Part shown: positions 24,990 to 37,440 of the stretch, one piece after another | Layout: the number at the start of each line of letters is the position of its first letter | Numbering within the stretch: the stretch's first letter is position 1 | From: Epiperipatus broadwayi | Taxonomy: Eukaryota > Onychophora > Udeonychophora > Euonychophora > Peripatidae | Direction: 5' to 3' | DNA: 64,000 nt | NCBI GenBank assembly: GCA_028023455.1 | Contig: JAQFVV010012446.1 | Coordinates: forward strand, 5,955,501 to 6,019,500 | The notes under the pieces: generated by a model | What the model saw: the letters and a program-made list of their open reading frames with translations, nothing else | Told to the model about the DNA's origin: nothing | The model's database searches: none | Position numbers and translations under genes: made by a program

Positions 24990-25445
24990 TAAAACAATCA
25001 AAACATATGATCACTATTTCATATGCTTACACGTGTTGTTCATAAGAGTACCAAACTCTCTATACAATAGTGCCACCAAGTGCGAGCCTTCATAATCAAG
25101 GGTTGCAGGATGGTTTGGGCATAAAATCCCTATCTAGCGCTTACTCATCCAACATCCCTGGACTGGTTTCTAGCTTGTGGCATTCATCAGTGAGGAACCT
25201 TGGATTTGAGAGCACTTCACCTAGTTAGGATCTAATGCAACCCACCAGCAGCCACCTTTTGCTTATTGGGTTAACCATAAAGCTAGGAGCCCAAGATAAA
25301 AACACTATAATGATTTCCAACCCAAGCTCATTCACTTGTATAGTCATATAGATCTGAACTCAGTTCCGCATCTATAGATTTGGGTATCTTTGGTGTTTCA
25401 AAAACCATAGTTGCCATTATCCTGTGATTAGGATAAATGTAAAAA
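24990..25445 (+). repeat. Family B arm plus internal linker
   Basis: The tail-like tatgatcactatttcatatg is followed by one B arm (25050-25250), then linker sequence shared with 42000-42130 (cccaagctcattcacttgta, agatctgaactcagttcc). No inverted partner immediately follows; another B foldback begins at about 25460, so this may be half of a tandem arrangement. Confidence 0.65.
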
Positions 25446-25459
25446 CCATCATTGCTTTT

Positions 25460-25835
25460 AATAAGGGTACCAAACTTCATACAGTAGTGCCACCAAGGGT
25501 AAGCTTTTATAATCAAAGGATGCTGGAAGGTTTGTGCATAAAATTCCTATCTAGTGCCTATTCATCCAACATTCCCAGACTAGTTTCTAGCTTGTAGCTA
25601 AAGCACTGCATTTGATTTGAGAGGATTGCATTAAATCCTAAGATCTAGGTGCAGTGCTCTCATATCCAAGACTCCCCATTGATGAAAGCCACAAGCTAGA
25701 AACTAGTCTGGGAATGTTGGATGAATAGGCAGACACTAGATAGGGATTTTATGCACAAACCTTCCTGCATCCATTGATTATGAAGGCTTTGCACTTGATG
25801 GCACTATTGTATGGGAGTTTGGTACTCCTATTTAT
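25460..25835. repeat. Family B foldback repeat
   Basis: The left arm (accaaacttcatacagtagt...) runs to about 25620. The right arm inverts it from gcagtgctctcatatccaag to gggagtttggtactcc at about 25830. Arms about 140-180 bp, imperfect. Confidence 0.75.
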
Positions 25836-26039
25836 TATATATATGAATGGAAGCCTTGTTACTTTGTCATATTTATTAGTGCAATCAGGTTTTTCTAAAA
25901 TCTCAAACCTCTTTTTGTTGTTGTTGTTTTTTTTTTTATGATATTGATAAATTTTTATCATGACTCATATCCAAAGCATTCAGAGTGAGTGCCAGTGGAA
26001 ATAATCACATGACAGATGATATGCAGTCTGATTCTATCA

Positions 26040-26150
26040 ACATAAGTTATTTAGACTACTCTGATGATGGCAGATGAAATCTGATTGAAACATTGATGTA
26101 TAACAATAATAAGCATTCACGAGCACAGAAAACCTGAAGAATTGCCATAT
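26040..26150 (+). repeat. Unclassified retroelement-like fragment
   Basis: Contains ctctgatgatggcagatgaa and gaaacattgatg, a pattern common in the 3' regions of invertebrate retroelements and SINE tails. No coding frame. Low-confidence call. Confidence 0.3.
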
Positions 26151-27048
26151 ATATATATATATCGTGATGTAAATATTAATTAGTTGGTTTTTTTTACGCT
26201 GTACGAAAATTATTATCTTATGTCGGAATATAAGTAAGTAGATCCAACTTTAAAAATGATTCAAAATCATTTTATTATGTAGTTGGTGCGTACTTATGTA
26301 TATTTAAGTAGTTAAAAAACTACATCGCAAAATATCAAATAAATAAAATAATGGATCAACGTATACTTTACAATGATGTCTTTGTGTTTTGCCGATTGGT
26401 TTTAACAGTTATTGCAAAACTTATCTCTAGTGTACTATTGTGTTTTTTTTTAATTTAGCATTTTTTTATTTCTTGGAGTTGGAATGGCCATAGTCGTTGA
26501 GAATGGCAGATATGTTGATATATGTAAAAGTACGTATATATCTAAGTGTGATCACTTACAAATTGAAATAAATGTCAATTTTTATTTGCACAGTAAATTT
26601 GAAACCGAAATCTATTATTTACATGCCATTTATAATACGAGAATTTGCTTTCTCGTAAATGATTTGAAATGATGGGGAGGGGAGGGGATTTTCTTTGATT
26701 CCCAACCGAAAATTCATTTTGCCTTCTTCGTTTTCAATTTAATAAATTTAAAACATTATGCTTCACTGACTCCATCTGTAGTCTGCTTTTATTTTTAAAA
26801 AAAAACATGAAAAATTGTTTGATTATGAATTATATTAGAAAACTATGGTGTTCCAATTATCAAAAAGAAGAAAAAAATATGTATTTTTTCTTAGATGATG
26901 ATATTCTGAATACGTATGTACTTTTTTTAAATATTCTTTTTTCTAGTAAACCCCCCCAGATTCATCACATGATCATTGTTTAATAATAATAAAAAAACCA
27001 ACAATATTTGAAATTATGAAATAAATTATTATTTTAATAGATTAGATG

Positions 27049-27165
27049 CCTTGGTGTAATTTAGTGCAGCGGTAAAATAGCTGATTTTCGACACAAAATC
27101 CACAAATTGCGGCAAAACGCTCGGTATTTCCGGTGTTCGGCCTTCTTACGACCCCCCCCCCTCCA
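27049..27165 (+). repeat. tRNA-derived SINE (family S), degenerate
   Basis: Head ttggtgtaatttagtgcagc, then ggtaaaatagctg, then an atttccggtgttcggcc tail. Followed by a run of C at about 27151-27159. Confidence 0.5.
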
Positions 27166-27467
27166 GCAATACATTATTTGATTATTTTTATTTCAGTAGA
27201 TCAGTAACAGCTCTATAAAGTGTATTCACAACTTATATGTCTAGAAATATTATAAATTTCTTCATTATTTGACAAAAATTGAGGCATAAATTTACTTCAG
27301 ATAAATGCACAGTACAAGTATTAGAAATTAAATGTCGTTTAAAAATAAATTGTAGAAAGTAGAATTGTCTATAGCAGTAATTTCTACTAAAGATGGTTGT
27401 CCTATATGTAACAAACTTATCCTACTTTCATAGTAAATTATTAACAGATAATATTATTATCACTAAA

Positions 27468-27750
27468 CATCACATGATCACAATTCTTTACGCTTACACA
27501 AGCTGTTTATACAGAGGCTAAACTCTCCATACACTAACACCACTCAGTGCAAGCCAGAATAATCAATGGATGCAGGAAGATTTGTACATAAAATCCCTAT
27601 CTAGTGCTTATTCATCTAATATCCCCAGGCTAGTTTCTAGCTTGTGGCTTTCATCGGTGAGGAGCCTTGGATCTGAGTTTGGATGAGTAGGCATTGCTTG
27701 CACTGAGTGGCACTACTGTATGGAGAGTTTAGCCTCTGTGTAATATTGCT
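27468..27750. repeat. Family B foldback repeat, tail at left
   Basis: The left end is the B tail in inverse (taaacatcacatgatcac). Head and arm follow (ggctaaactctccatacact through ggagccttggatctgag). A shortened inverted arm runs from ttggatgagtaggca to ggagagtttagcctctgtg. The orientation is opposite to the 55054 copy. A weak direct repeat of about 12 bp (taatatt..tat) flanks it. Confidence 0.75.
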
Positions 27751-28414
27751 ATATTGCAAATGTTTCTCAATTTATTTTGATTGTAAACAAACACTCCAGC
27801 AAGGACCCATACTTTACTGTAGATAACCCTCCAGCAAATCCTAGTATTTGGTAGGGGAATACTTTAATAAAATACGAAGTGAAACATCAATTTCTGTCTT
27901 AGGACAAGTCAACTACTTAAGTGCATCTGAAATTGACTTATTTTTATATAAACTTTGACTCTGCTATTTTATTAATATAATCTAAATTAATTAAAATTTT
28001 GTAACATTTTTTTATTATTTGATTTACCACTTAATGAGATTAATCACATTCACATGACACTAATTAATTACATAGTCCATGATGTTACTTTGTACTGAAA
28101 TAAGTTGACAACAAATTGAGATACAACATAGAGTTCAATGTACTGCTGCGTTTAACAAGTTAAAAGATAGATTATTTCATCCCAGGGAAATAACTACTGC
28201 AATTGAATTAATTGTATATTGAGCTGTTATTTTAGTTAATTTATTGTACCGAATGAAGGATTTACATCCTATCAACACAATATAAAGGCATTAATGAAAT
28301 TTCATTTAAGGATGCTCTGTAAAATTTTAAAAATACAGTGAGCGTCAAGATTCTAAAACCAATCAGAATGATCTTCAACTTGCTCAGTATGATACTATGG
28401 CATCTACTATTGTA

Positions 28415-29052
28415 ATATCATATCTTCATTGAATTGGACATTTCCCAAATGGGTATATTATGGTGAAATTGAACATGGTTTTCATGGAAGAGATAAACTC
28501 CATTTACATTATCAGGATTATTATCATATCTTCATTGAATTGGACATTTCCTAAATGGGTATATTATGGTGAAATTGAACATGGTTTTCATGGAAGAGAT
28601 AAACTCTGTTTACATTATCAGGATTATTATCATATCTTCATTGAATTGGACATTTCCTAAATGGGTATATTATGGTGAAATTGAACATGGTTTTCATGGA
28701 AGAGATAAACTCTGTTTACATTATCAGGATTATTATCATATTTTAATTGAATTGGATATTTCCCAAATGGGTATATTATGGTGAAATTGAACATGGTTTT
28801 CATGGAAGAGATAAACTCTGTTTACATTATCAGGATTATTATCATATCTTCATTGAATTGGACATTTCCCAAATGGGTATATTATGGTGAAATTGAACAT
28901 GGTTTTCATGGAAGAGATAAACTCCGTTTACATTATCCGGATTATTATCATATCTTCATTGAATTGGACATTTCCTAAATGGGTATATTATGGTGAAATT
29001 GAACATGGTTTTCATGGAAGAGATAAACTCTGTTTACATTATCAGGATTATC
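28415..29052 (+). repeat. 106-bp tandem array, six copies, within a LINE 3' end
   Basis: The landmark atggtgaaattgaacatgg recurs at 28460, 28566, 28672, 28778, 28884 and 28990: an exact 106-bp period with a few substitutions per unit. Copies are near-identical, so the expansion is recent relative to the LINE. The array ends where the LINE sequence continues at about 29052. Confidence 0.95.
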
Positions 29053-29290
29053 TCAAAGACATCCAGAAGAGATATAGTGTTAATCCTTTCTAATGGAACG
29101 ATATGATAGAGACTATAAGGTGCTGAAATATTTTAGAAAGAAAAGATCTATGTTGAAGAAATTAAAAAACAACATTGTAAAATATCAAATCAGCTGAAAA
29201 GGGACCCAGTATGTTCTATATGTGGACGTATTCGGTTCCCAAATTGGTTTATATAACTATTGTAAAACTCATTTCTAGAATAGTTTTCTC
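28415..29290 (+). mobile_element. LINE 3' end with internally amplified C-terminal coding segment
   Basis: Past the tandem array the + strand reads DYLKDIQKRYSVNP, a LINE ORF2 C-terminal pattern (RYKD.LKD), and then, in another frame at about 29195-29230, DPVCSICGRI, the CxxCGR motif found near the end of many LINE ORF2 proteins. The array itself encodes YGEIEHGFHGRDKLCLHYQD, which fits the region just before (YGEL..G.R..GG..LRYKD). The element is 5'-truncated and frameshifted. The 106-bp period breaks the frame at every repeat, so no long protein results. Confidence 0.65.
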
Positions 29291-30015
29291 TCTCTTACCT
29301 TTTAGATAATGCTCTTTAAAAAAGAAGTAATATATATATATATAGTTGATCAAATTTAATGTATCAATCCAAACGATTCACTTTAACCAATTTGTTTTTC
29401 TTTTTCGAAATCTTGAGTTGTAATTTTTATTTTAAAGTCCATACAAAAAAAAATATACGTTTGAGTGTGCATATATTAAATTATTTATGTAGTAATTATT
29501 AAGTGAATTATATTTTGTGTGGTAATTATGCAAATTGTATACATATATTCAACATAAATTGACATATTTTAAATATAATTGTTCTTCAACCTCCTACACA
29601 CACCCAAAAGAACAAGCTAGAAAATCTAGTTTAGTCAGACACAAAAACTGAAGACAAACTCAACTGAACTAATTTTTGAAAGAATTATTTTTAAAAGGTA
29701 TGCATATTCTGAAGCAGCTGTTATCATGCTTATGAAATCTTTCTAAATTAAGTGGTTACAAGGTCAGTTCATCCGCCTCCACTGAAATTTTTTTTAATCT
29801 ACAAAATTTTATGAAATATGTTTATCTAAAATGATTGTTATTTTTATAGTATTTCCAGCTATTAGAAATTAAATTTTGTCTTTATATAGAAATAAATATA
29901 TAGAAATAATATTTTATTCATAGTAATAATTATATTAATATATATGATATATCTGTATTAAATGCACTCTTTTTAAGGATTAATTAAGCTGTAAACGGAA
30001 GGAATGAGTGAAGTA

Positions 30016-30137
30016 TTTTATGTAATAATGAGATATATGTCCAGCAATGACATTGCTGGGTAACCAATAGTTAGAATTTTATGTAATAATGAGATATATG
30101 TCCAGCAATGACATTGCTGGGTAACCAATAGTTAAAA
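30016..30137. repeat. 61-bp tandem duplication carrying a perfect hairpin
   Basis: The unit (ttttatgtaataatgagata...) is repeated at 30016 and 30077. Each copy contains ccagcaatgacattgctgg, a 9-bp perfect stem with one central base. A diverged third copy at about 30490-30560 (ttcagcagtgatgtcattag) and matching upstream sequence (29965-30000 and 30455-30490) indicate an older, larger duplication. Confidence 0.85.
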
Positions 30138-30182
30138 TTGACAACTCAAGCCAAACCATTTGCTCTCTTAATCAACAACAGC

Positions 30183-30300
30183 TTTTTTTTCTTCTTATGT
30201 CATAGCATCGGCCGGGAGGCGAGCCCACAACCGTTTGCAACCAACTACTTGCTTGCAAGGTGGCTGTGATGACCTCTCGGCTAACAACGCTTGACCTTTT
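30183..30300 (-). repeat. tRNA-like retroposon (family T), minus strand
   Basis: The reverse complement begins gtcaagcgttgttagccgag and contains the cttgcaa loop-like block and the ggcgagcccacaacc B-box region in inverse; an A run (T at 30183-30190 on +) ends it. Closest to the copy at 16969. Confidence 0.7.
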
Positions 30301-31692
30301 TTTTTTACTCTTAAGTTTACTTAGAAACTCCAAAAATTTATACAGGATGTGAACTCAGACAAATGTTTTTATAAATATGAGAACTTTGAAGAATCACATG
30401 TTTGCCGACATCTTGGAAATAACAACTCGTCTTTTTCCCCTGAGAACTATGTTAAATATTTTTATGGATTAGTTAAGTTGTAAATTTAAAAAATGAGAAG
30501 GGAATTTTCATGAAATAACTACAGAAATATATTCAGCAGTGATGTCATTAGGCAACTAATTTCTTTGTTTACATCTTAATTTGTAAAAATATTTAATATA
30601 TATAGATCTCAGGAAATGATTTGTTATTTTCAGGATATCAGAAAAAATATGATACTTCAAAATCTTATTTATAAAAGTGAGTCAATATCCTGTATAAAAA
30701 ATTTTGGATTTGAGATAAAAGAAAGATCTCCTTTTGTCTCTTAAGTAAATGTAGATGAAAAGCTATTGTTGGCTACTAGAATAAGTGGTTCGGCTTGGGG
30801 CTTCATTGTTGATTGGTGGACCTATTTTTCTAGTTACTTAATGGAAATTTCGTGTTCATTCCTTTGTTCAATGATATATATGGGATTGATTAAAATGGAA
30901 AGCGAAAAGAAGGCAGTAGATGAATAATGGACCCGTGTATTCTGGTTTATAGTAGAAATATGACTAGCATACTGATTTTGTTTAAGCAGGAAGGATTAAT
31001 ATATTAAAATGTGAAATATAAATCATAAGCTGTGATGCCATTCAAAAATATTTATCAAAGTTGTCAGTAAAATGATGAATATTTTTAGCATCCTTTTAAG
31101 AAATTCAGTGAAGTGCTAAATCTAGATTAAAACGGATCACAACATCTTACGTATACTTAGTGCTTTTATTTTGCTTTGAAATATTTCGCCTTAAATCAAT
31201 CTTTGGAAATCTTATATTTTGTCGCTTCATCAAAATTTATTTCCATTAATAATTATTTGTTTTAACTTAAGTGGCATTATCTGTTTTTGATAACGTAAAG
31301 TATACGAATTATTCAGCTATTTTTGTCAAAAGGAAATCGGGTATGAAACAGTTTCTGTTACGTATTGTATTATTCCTTATAGTTTATTTTGGAATAATAG
31401 ATAATTTACAAAATTTGGGACCACTTTTCAATTCCAGTGATGAACTATTTTTTCAATGCAACCAAACCCGTCACATGTTACAATTAAATGTTGACATATT
31501 TATATGTTGGCAGATCAATTTTTTAGGAAATGCATAGTTGTAGAGACCAGATAAAGCCAATGGACCAATATTCTGTTAGATGTTAATGTAGCACACTAGT
31601 ACAGATCTTACTTTCATTTCAATGCCTCTACGTTTAAAACACAGAATATAAAAATTGGAATATATAATGTTACACTATAAATAAATAAATAA

Positions 31693-31812
31693 TGAAATGG
31701 TTTTACGACTCTGGAGTTTGTAATGTTTGGGTGCTAGAAATAGTAGGATTGGGCATGTTCCTTAGATCCTAAGTCTGAAGTCTGCCTCTCTACTATTGCA
31801 CCAAATCATACA
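31693..31812 (-). repeat. tRNA-derived SINE (family S), minus strand
   Basis: The reverse complement has a tggtgcaatagtagagaggc head and a tttctagcacccaaacatta tail region. Degenerate. Confidence 0.5.
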
Positions 31813-32466
31813 GAACATAAACAAACCATAAATAATTAAGAATCTGTTATTGGAAATGAATAAAATATTTTAAATCTCTGGATAGAAGTTATTAGTTATA
31901 GGAAAACGTTAGTTTATTGTTCTGAATATAAAAAATAGATATTGCATTAAGACCAAGAGTAAAAGAGGATTTTATAGTAAGCAGTCTACTGAAAATTCCT
32001 GTAATGGATTGGTATAATACAGGTGCACACTGACTAAAAAGCATGATAATAAATTCTCAAATGGAATTTAAAAAAATGACAATAGTAAAGTTCGGGAAGG
32101 GAAGCTAAAATTGTGAATTAGGGCTAACATATAAAAATTTATTGGGGAAAATATGGTAAATGATGAGTAATATGATTTAAAGTTACCAACACTGTTGACA
32201 AAGATATGCTTATAAGCATCAGAGCTATCAAGAATTGGTGGATTTATTCTATTATTGGTTCTTTCTTCAACATTTAGAGTGCTTTTAAGTCATAACCTGG
32301 GGAGAGGATGATTTGCTCCCTTTGCTTAAAAGGTCATACTCGAAAGAATGTATATTTGGAAAACACCAGACGATAGGATTTATTTATCATATATTTAGAT
32401 ACAAAGAGCATAAAATGCACGAGATTGATCTGGAGCTGGAGAGATTTGATCAAAATAGTGTTAAAA

Positions 32467-32600
32467 ATTCCGTGTGATTTGATGCAGTGATGGATGAATT
32501 GAGGAATTCTGGGGTTCAAAACTCATGGATCACAGGCTAGCCCTATTACTTCCGATGCTCAAATTTCAAATTACCAAACAATAAACCATTTGATTATTAT
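32467..32600 (+). repeat. tRNA-derived SINE (family S)
   Basis: Sense copy: gtgatttgatgcagtgatgg head, ctggggttcaaaactcatgg B-box region, tattacttccgatgctcaaa, ending aataaaccatttga. Confidence 0.55.
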
Positions 32601-34300
32601 TTTTAAGAAATTCTTAACCAAGAAAGAAAAAAAATAGATCATTAATAAATGAAAGTAGAATATTGGGGGAAAGCTTTGTCAAATTTTCTGAATAAGAAAT
32701 AGATCGTGTAAATTTAAATGAATGGCGAGAAATTAAAAAAAAAATTATATAAAATGGTGGCACATACAATAAATGAGAAGAAAAAAATCTTTAATTAGCG
32801 TTAAGATGATTAATCAAATGGTAGGGAATAGAGGACAATACAAATACTCATATACATAGAAGTTTGTGTATAAAGCTCAACAGTGAATTGAGGCATATGA
32901 TTGATAAAACCTGATAAACATGATTAGAAGAGAAATGTATGGGTCAGAAGAATTACAAAGAAAAGAATGTTTTTTTTCTTAATTTTTAATGGAATAAAAC
33001 TTAGTTAGACAAGGCAGGATTGTAGAATTGAAACGATAATGTGTTCAATAAAAATAAAAGCCCTCACTTATGTTAACAGTAATATACAAGAACGAAATAT
33101 ATTTTGCAACAATGGGTGATGCCGTAAACATTATAAGTGAGATGAGTCTGTCAAAGCTCAGTATTTGGCCATTAATTTTATCATTTCTACTCGAATTAGT
33201 GGAGGTTATGGGTAGGGAAAGTTGGAGAAAATTATTGATGTTTATAATATGACTCATGAAAGAGGCGAGTATATTTTTTTTTTGCAAAGTTATATATTAT
33301 TTTAGAGAAATGGCCCAATGCAATGAAGTGCGAAGATTTTTAAATCTCACATCTAATTAAAAGGTTAAAAGTATTGAATACAAATATTTATAATACATTT
33401 GATTTGCTTGTGTGAAGAGTAGTTTGGGTTTTGAAAAGACAGAAAAACCAAAAATGGCAATTATAATGTTGACCGCTATTATCGAGGAAAATGTAAGAAA
33501 AGGAATTTTATAGAAGAAATTGATATCGTCATCTCCCAAATGAATATGGTCACTCCTCCGAGCCAAAAAATATATAAGTAATAAAACTGCATTACAGATA
33601 GCTTTGCAATGTGCAAACCGCAAGTATATCCATATATGAAATATCCTAGTCTACTATTTTGTTTATTTAATATCTTATGATGCAATTGTTTTAACAGATC
33701 TGATGTGGGTATAGAGGAGCTTCGTCTTTTACTTGGTGTCTTCTTAAAATTGTTAATGCCATTTGAAAATTCACCTGTGAAGTAACTAAGCCAAATTACT
33801 TGGCTAGAATTTGAATAGTGGACTTATTGCATATACCTATCCTCATGTATTAAGCTGCATGTTGTTAGTCTACAATTCTGCTTTTCACTCAAAAGCACAA
33901 TTATTTTTGTGCCTGTTTATTGAATTTCATATACCCTAATGCATTTGTGTGAATAAGTGGGTTTTTTTTTAATTATATATGACCTTCAATCTTGATAGAA
34001 ATAAGAAATTGTTATTATTTTTTAAAGTGTTAATTTGTTACATTTATCCGATCTATGAACATATAGCAGAAGAAATGCCCAAATGTTATAGCAATCATGT
34101 ATACAGCAAATTTTTTTTTTATTTTACCGGAGCTGGTTTTTTGATTGTTTTGAAATTGGAATAAAAATGGCATACTGTGTCTTTAATTGCCAGTACACCC
34201 GGGTCTCGTTTTATGCGGATTTATTTAATGCGATTTTGAAGTTATGCGATTCATGTTTCTTTTTAATATCTTTGTATGCAGTTTTCTTTTATACGATAAA

Positions 34301-34424
34301 AATTATTAGATCAGAAGTCAAGTTCTGATAATGCACTATTACTTTAAATATTATAAATTTCGCGCACTCACGTCATATTTAAAGTAATAGCGCACTATCG
34401 GAGTTCGACTTCCATCTAATAATT
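34301..34424. repeat. Inverted repeat inside the pogo-like element
   Basis: Arms of about 48 bp (aattattagatcagaagtca and its inverted partner ending cttccatctaataatt) around attataaatttcgcgcact. Subterminal in the transposon, possibly a nested MITE. Confidence 0.75.
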
Positions 34425-34510
34425 TCAATAGTACTGTAATAGATTTTATGCAATAAAGGAGTTCATAATTCACTTAAAATCAGGATTTCCCCATTTTATA
34501 TACACACATT

Positions 34511-34808
34511 AAATTTTACAAGACTATAATGTAAATCTGTTCAAACGTTATAGATGAAAAATAATGTATGTTGTTGTTTTTGCATTTTAAATCACATTCT
34601 ATTTTTGCTTTTTTAAAAAAGAGTACGTAATCAATTAATCATTTAGTGTCCGCAAGTAATAAATTTTACAAGATTATAATGTAAATCTGTTCAAACATTA
34701 TAGATGCCTTTACGATGTATGTTGTTGTTTTTGCATTTTAAATCGCATTATATTTTTGCTTTTTAAAAAAAGAGTACGTAATCAATTAATCATTTAGTGT
34801 CCGCAAGT
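34511..34808. repeat. 150-bp tandem duplication inside the pogo-like element
   Basis: The block starting aaattttacaagactataat at 34511 recurs at 34661 with few differences, ending atcatttagtgtccgcaag in both copies. Confidence 0.92.
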
Positions 34809-35744
34809 TTATTTTTAAAAGGTGAGTAACAGTGGTGGGCACAATTAAATTCGACAATTAAAATCTGATTTTTAATTGTAATTAACAATTTAAAAATTAT
34901 GTAAAATGATGTGAAACGATGAAATTTGATTTTTAAACGGAATTGAAAATTAAAAAATTAAAGATAAAAATAAGAATTTAATTTTTAATTGTTGGTTTTA
35001 ATTAAATTTTGCCCAACAGTGATGAGTCGATGTCCTTTTATTATCGTAAGTCTAAGTGTTATTTTTATTTTAAACTTTTAGTTTACTCTAACGGAGAGAA
35101 AAAAATACCCAAGAAAATGAATTTCTTTGTAAACAAAAATTTCAATTTTAGATCACTTAGCGAAATGGGAAGGATCAACAGCGATTGGAAAATGTTTTAG
35201 TTTGGGTGAATCCACTATAAGACCAATTTTAAAAAATTAAGTTGGCGCTAGTTGTACATCCTCTTGTGACGAATCTGATGTCTCAAATAGCGATAATTAT
35301 TAAAATATCATACATGTATGAAAAAAATGTAAATTACGCATAAAAATATATTGTTTTGAATAAAATTAAATACTGTAGTTAATAAAAAAAGTTTGTCTTA
35401 TATCGATTTTTTTCAAATTTGAAATTTTTTATTAGTCATATTTTATTTTATTTTTTTTATGCGAATTTTAAAGTAATTTTACGTTGATGCTTTACTTCTA
35501 TGCGATTTTTAGAAAATTACAGTACGTATCCCCCATTTTTCAAGGTAAGTTAAGTCTATTTTTGTGCGATTTCTTTTGTGCGTATTTTCTGAGGAACCTA
35601 TCTACCGCATAAAACGAGACCCAGGTGTACTTTTTTAGCCAATGAAACTAGATGTTTTTAAAATAAAGATTTGTTTAAGTGGACTTTCTATATAATCAAT
35701 CGGAATTTTTAATGTGGGTATTAATCAAATCACAAATAAATAAA

Positions 35745-35985
35745 TAAAAAGGCTAATGATTTTATTAATCAAGAGTTCATCAGAAGTCCGAGTGCCGGAG
35801 CCGATCCTGTAACTACTCGATCCCAAATTGAACGTTCCGCTGCTGTGCCAAACTGCTCAGGTCGAAAAAGGCTAGTGGTCTTATTGCTTGGGAGTTCATA
35901 ATAAATTTGAGCACCAGAATCGATTCTGGGACCTCCCAATCCAAGTAAAGGTTGCTTTGTTGCTGCGCCAAACTGCCCGGAGCAA
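35745..35985 (-). repeat. Two tRNA-derived SINEs (family S) in tandem, minus strand
   Basis: Two copies head to tail (about 35745-35865 and 35866-35985). Each has, inverted, the gcagcggaac or gcagcaaagc head, a cgatc/cgattctgggacctccc B-box region, an agttcata tail and a tttattg end. The second is the better preserved. Confidence 0.65.
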
Positions 35986-36224
35986 ACCCAAATAAATGTT
36001 TGTTAGAGAACTACAAATATCTGTTAACTAATAATGAGGTTTCTTACGAACTAGTATTTGAAATAGGCATTTAATTGATCAGTTTGATAATATGCAAATA
36101 CAAGTATATGTGCATGCATAAATTTTTATGCAAATTCTAGTTCAAGGCTAATCCAACCTTAAGTAAAATAAGAGCCGCATTAATATATATATATCCTAGA
36201 GCTACATCCAAAGTAATGAATATA

Positions 36225-36470
36225 GAACTATTGCGCAATAATCGCGCGCATATTCACCACGAATGTTCGGAGCGTGCACACTGGATCAAAACAGTGTACG
36301 GCGCTTCTTTGACACGTGTTATATTTGAAAAATGCATGTGTATACCGTGATGTAAGAACATCAGATAATATTTTCAATATCAAGATTATCAATTAGTGAT
36401 AAAATTAAAATATCTACATCGGAGTAAATCCGTAGTTTTGATTTCATTCAGCGAATCTTCCATCAATAAA
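36225..36470 (+). repeat. Unclassified interspersed repeat, family D
   Basis: Shares an ordered set of blocks with 50560-50770: cattcaccacgaatgttcgg / cattcatcgtgaaatactcg, acatcagataatattttcaa / acatcagataatatcaacat, atcaagattatcaattagtg / atcaagattatcagttagtg. No coding frame. Class unknown. Confidence 0.6.
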
Positions 36471-37230
36471 TCGCACCCCTGTTTGTTGTGTTTGAGTATA
36501 GACACGCCTAAACATATATATATACAGATGTACTTACATTTGTTGTGTGTATATATTTAAATAATTGTATATTGATTCAAGATAAAAGTCAGTAGTTTAA
36601 CTCATTCTTTTTTTTTTCGCTTTACTATCATCGAACCCATATGTTAGTTTAGGGGTCCCCTTGTTAGTTTTTTTGCCATTGTATTACCGCTATCCTGACT
36701 GGTAATTCAACTACATTTTTATTTTTTAACTATACACATGACTATTAATTGTATTTGCAATCTTCTCTTTCTTATTTGCTATCCCCCCCCCCTCTTATTT
36801 TTGATTTTTAGATTTTGAATGAGTCTTTTAAACTAATGATTATAATCTTAAAATAAACAGGAAAAAATAAAACTGATAGTTTAAATTTTGATCACGTATA
36901 ATTAAACAATTTGTTCAAAATTCTCAAGATATATATATTCAGTTCACATATTAAAATTTGAGATCGTATTAGAATATTAAATGCTGTTCGAATCTACAAT
37001 TGCTTTTAAAAGCATCCCACATCTGACCAACTTCTAAACGAAATTGTCACTATTTGTATCTGGTATTATTATTATTGCTTAGCGTACAACTATTAACAAA
37101 ATATCTTAAAGGAACCTATAAAAATTCCAGCTAGGAGATAAGTTCATATGAAGTCTGGTTTCCATGGCGTTACTATTGGACCACAAGAAAGCTATCACCC
37201 ATCAATCCTATTTATTTTACTTAATTAAAG

Positions 37231-37440
37231 TATGAAGATTGGCTATCTTAATATATATCTGAGCACTTATAGCATATATGTGTAGAGATGGTAATCTGGA
37301 CCAACTGATGATTGCTGGTTTACAATGAAATACGTATATTGGTGATTATTTATCTTTTCAACATATATGTGTTCAAGTGTGTAAGTGTTATGAGATAGTG
37401 TGGAGAGTGGTGGGTGGTGTTAAAGTCTGTGCTTATATAC
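37231..37440 (-). repeat. Family A single unit
   Basis: Reads in the same direction as the right half of the 10.4-kb element: ggctatcttaatatatatct, ggtaatctggaccaactgat, attggtgattatttatcttt, gttatgagatagtgtggaga. Single unit without an inverted partner. Confidence 0.7.

Larger units (their letters stand above)
34191..35633 (+). mobile_element. Pogo/Tigger-like DNA transposon, deleted
   Basis: Terminal inverted repeats of about 27 bp: left cagtacacccgggtctcgtt (34191 on), right the inverted copy ending ggtgtact near 35632. Both contain the ggtctcgttttatgcgg core typical of Tigger/pogo-type ends. Between them, 35133-35240 encodes a CENP-B/pogo-type HTH remnant, ISILDHLAKWEG then STAIGKCF then SLGESTIRPILKN, followed by a stop. 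An in-frame TAA (35130-35132) precedes it. The DDE catalytic region is absent. Internal features: an inverted repeat (34301-34424) and a 150-bp duplication (34511-34808). Confidence 0.75.

Noticed and set aside
28415-29052. CRISPR-like array
   Set aside because: Units are contiguous 106-bp repeats without unique spacers, in a eukaryotic gene.
28460-29093. Overlapping open frames encoding repeated MVKLNMVFMEE-type peptides
   Set aside because: They come from the 106-bp tandem array; the frame shifts at every unit and the array sits in a LINE 3' end, so this is not a repeat-protein gene.
31271-31537. 88-residue open frame with a hydrophobic stretch
   Set aside because: No recognisable domain, no splice or start context, and A+T-rich DNA gives such frames by chance.
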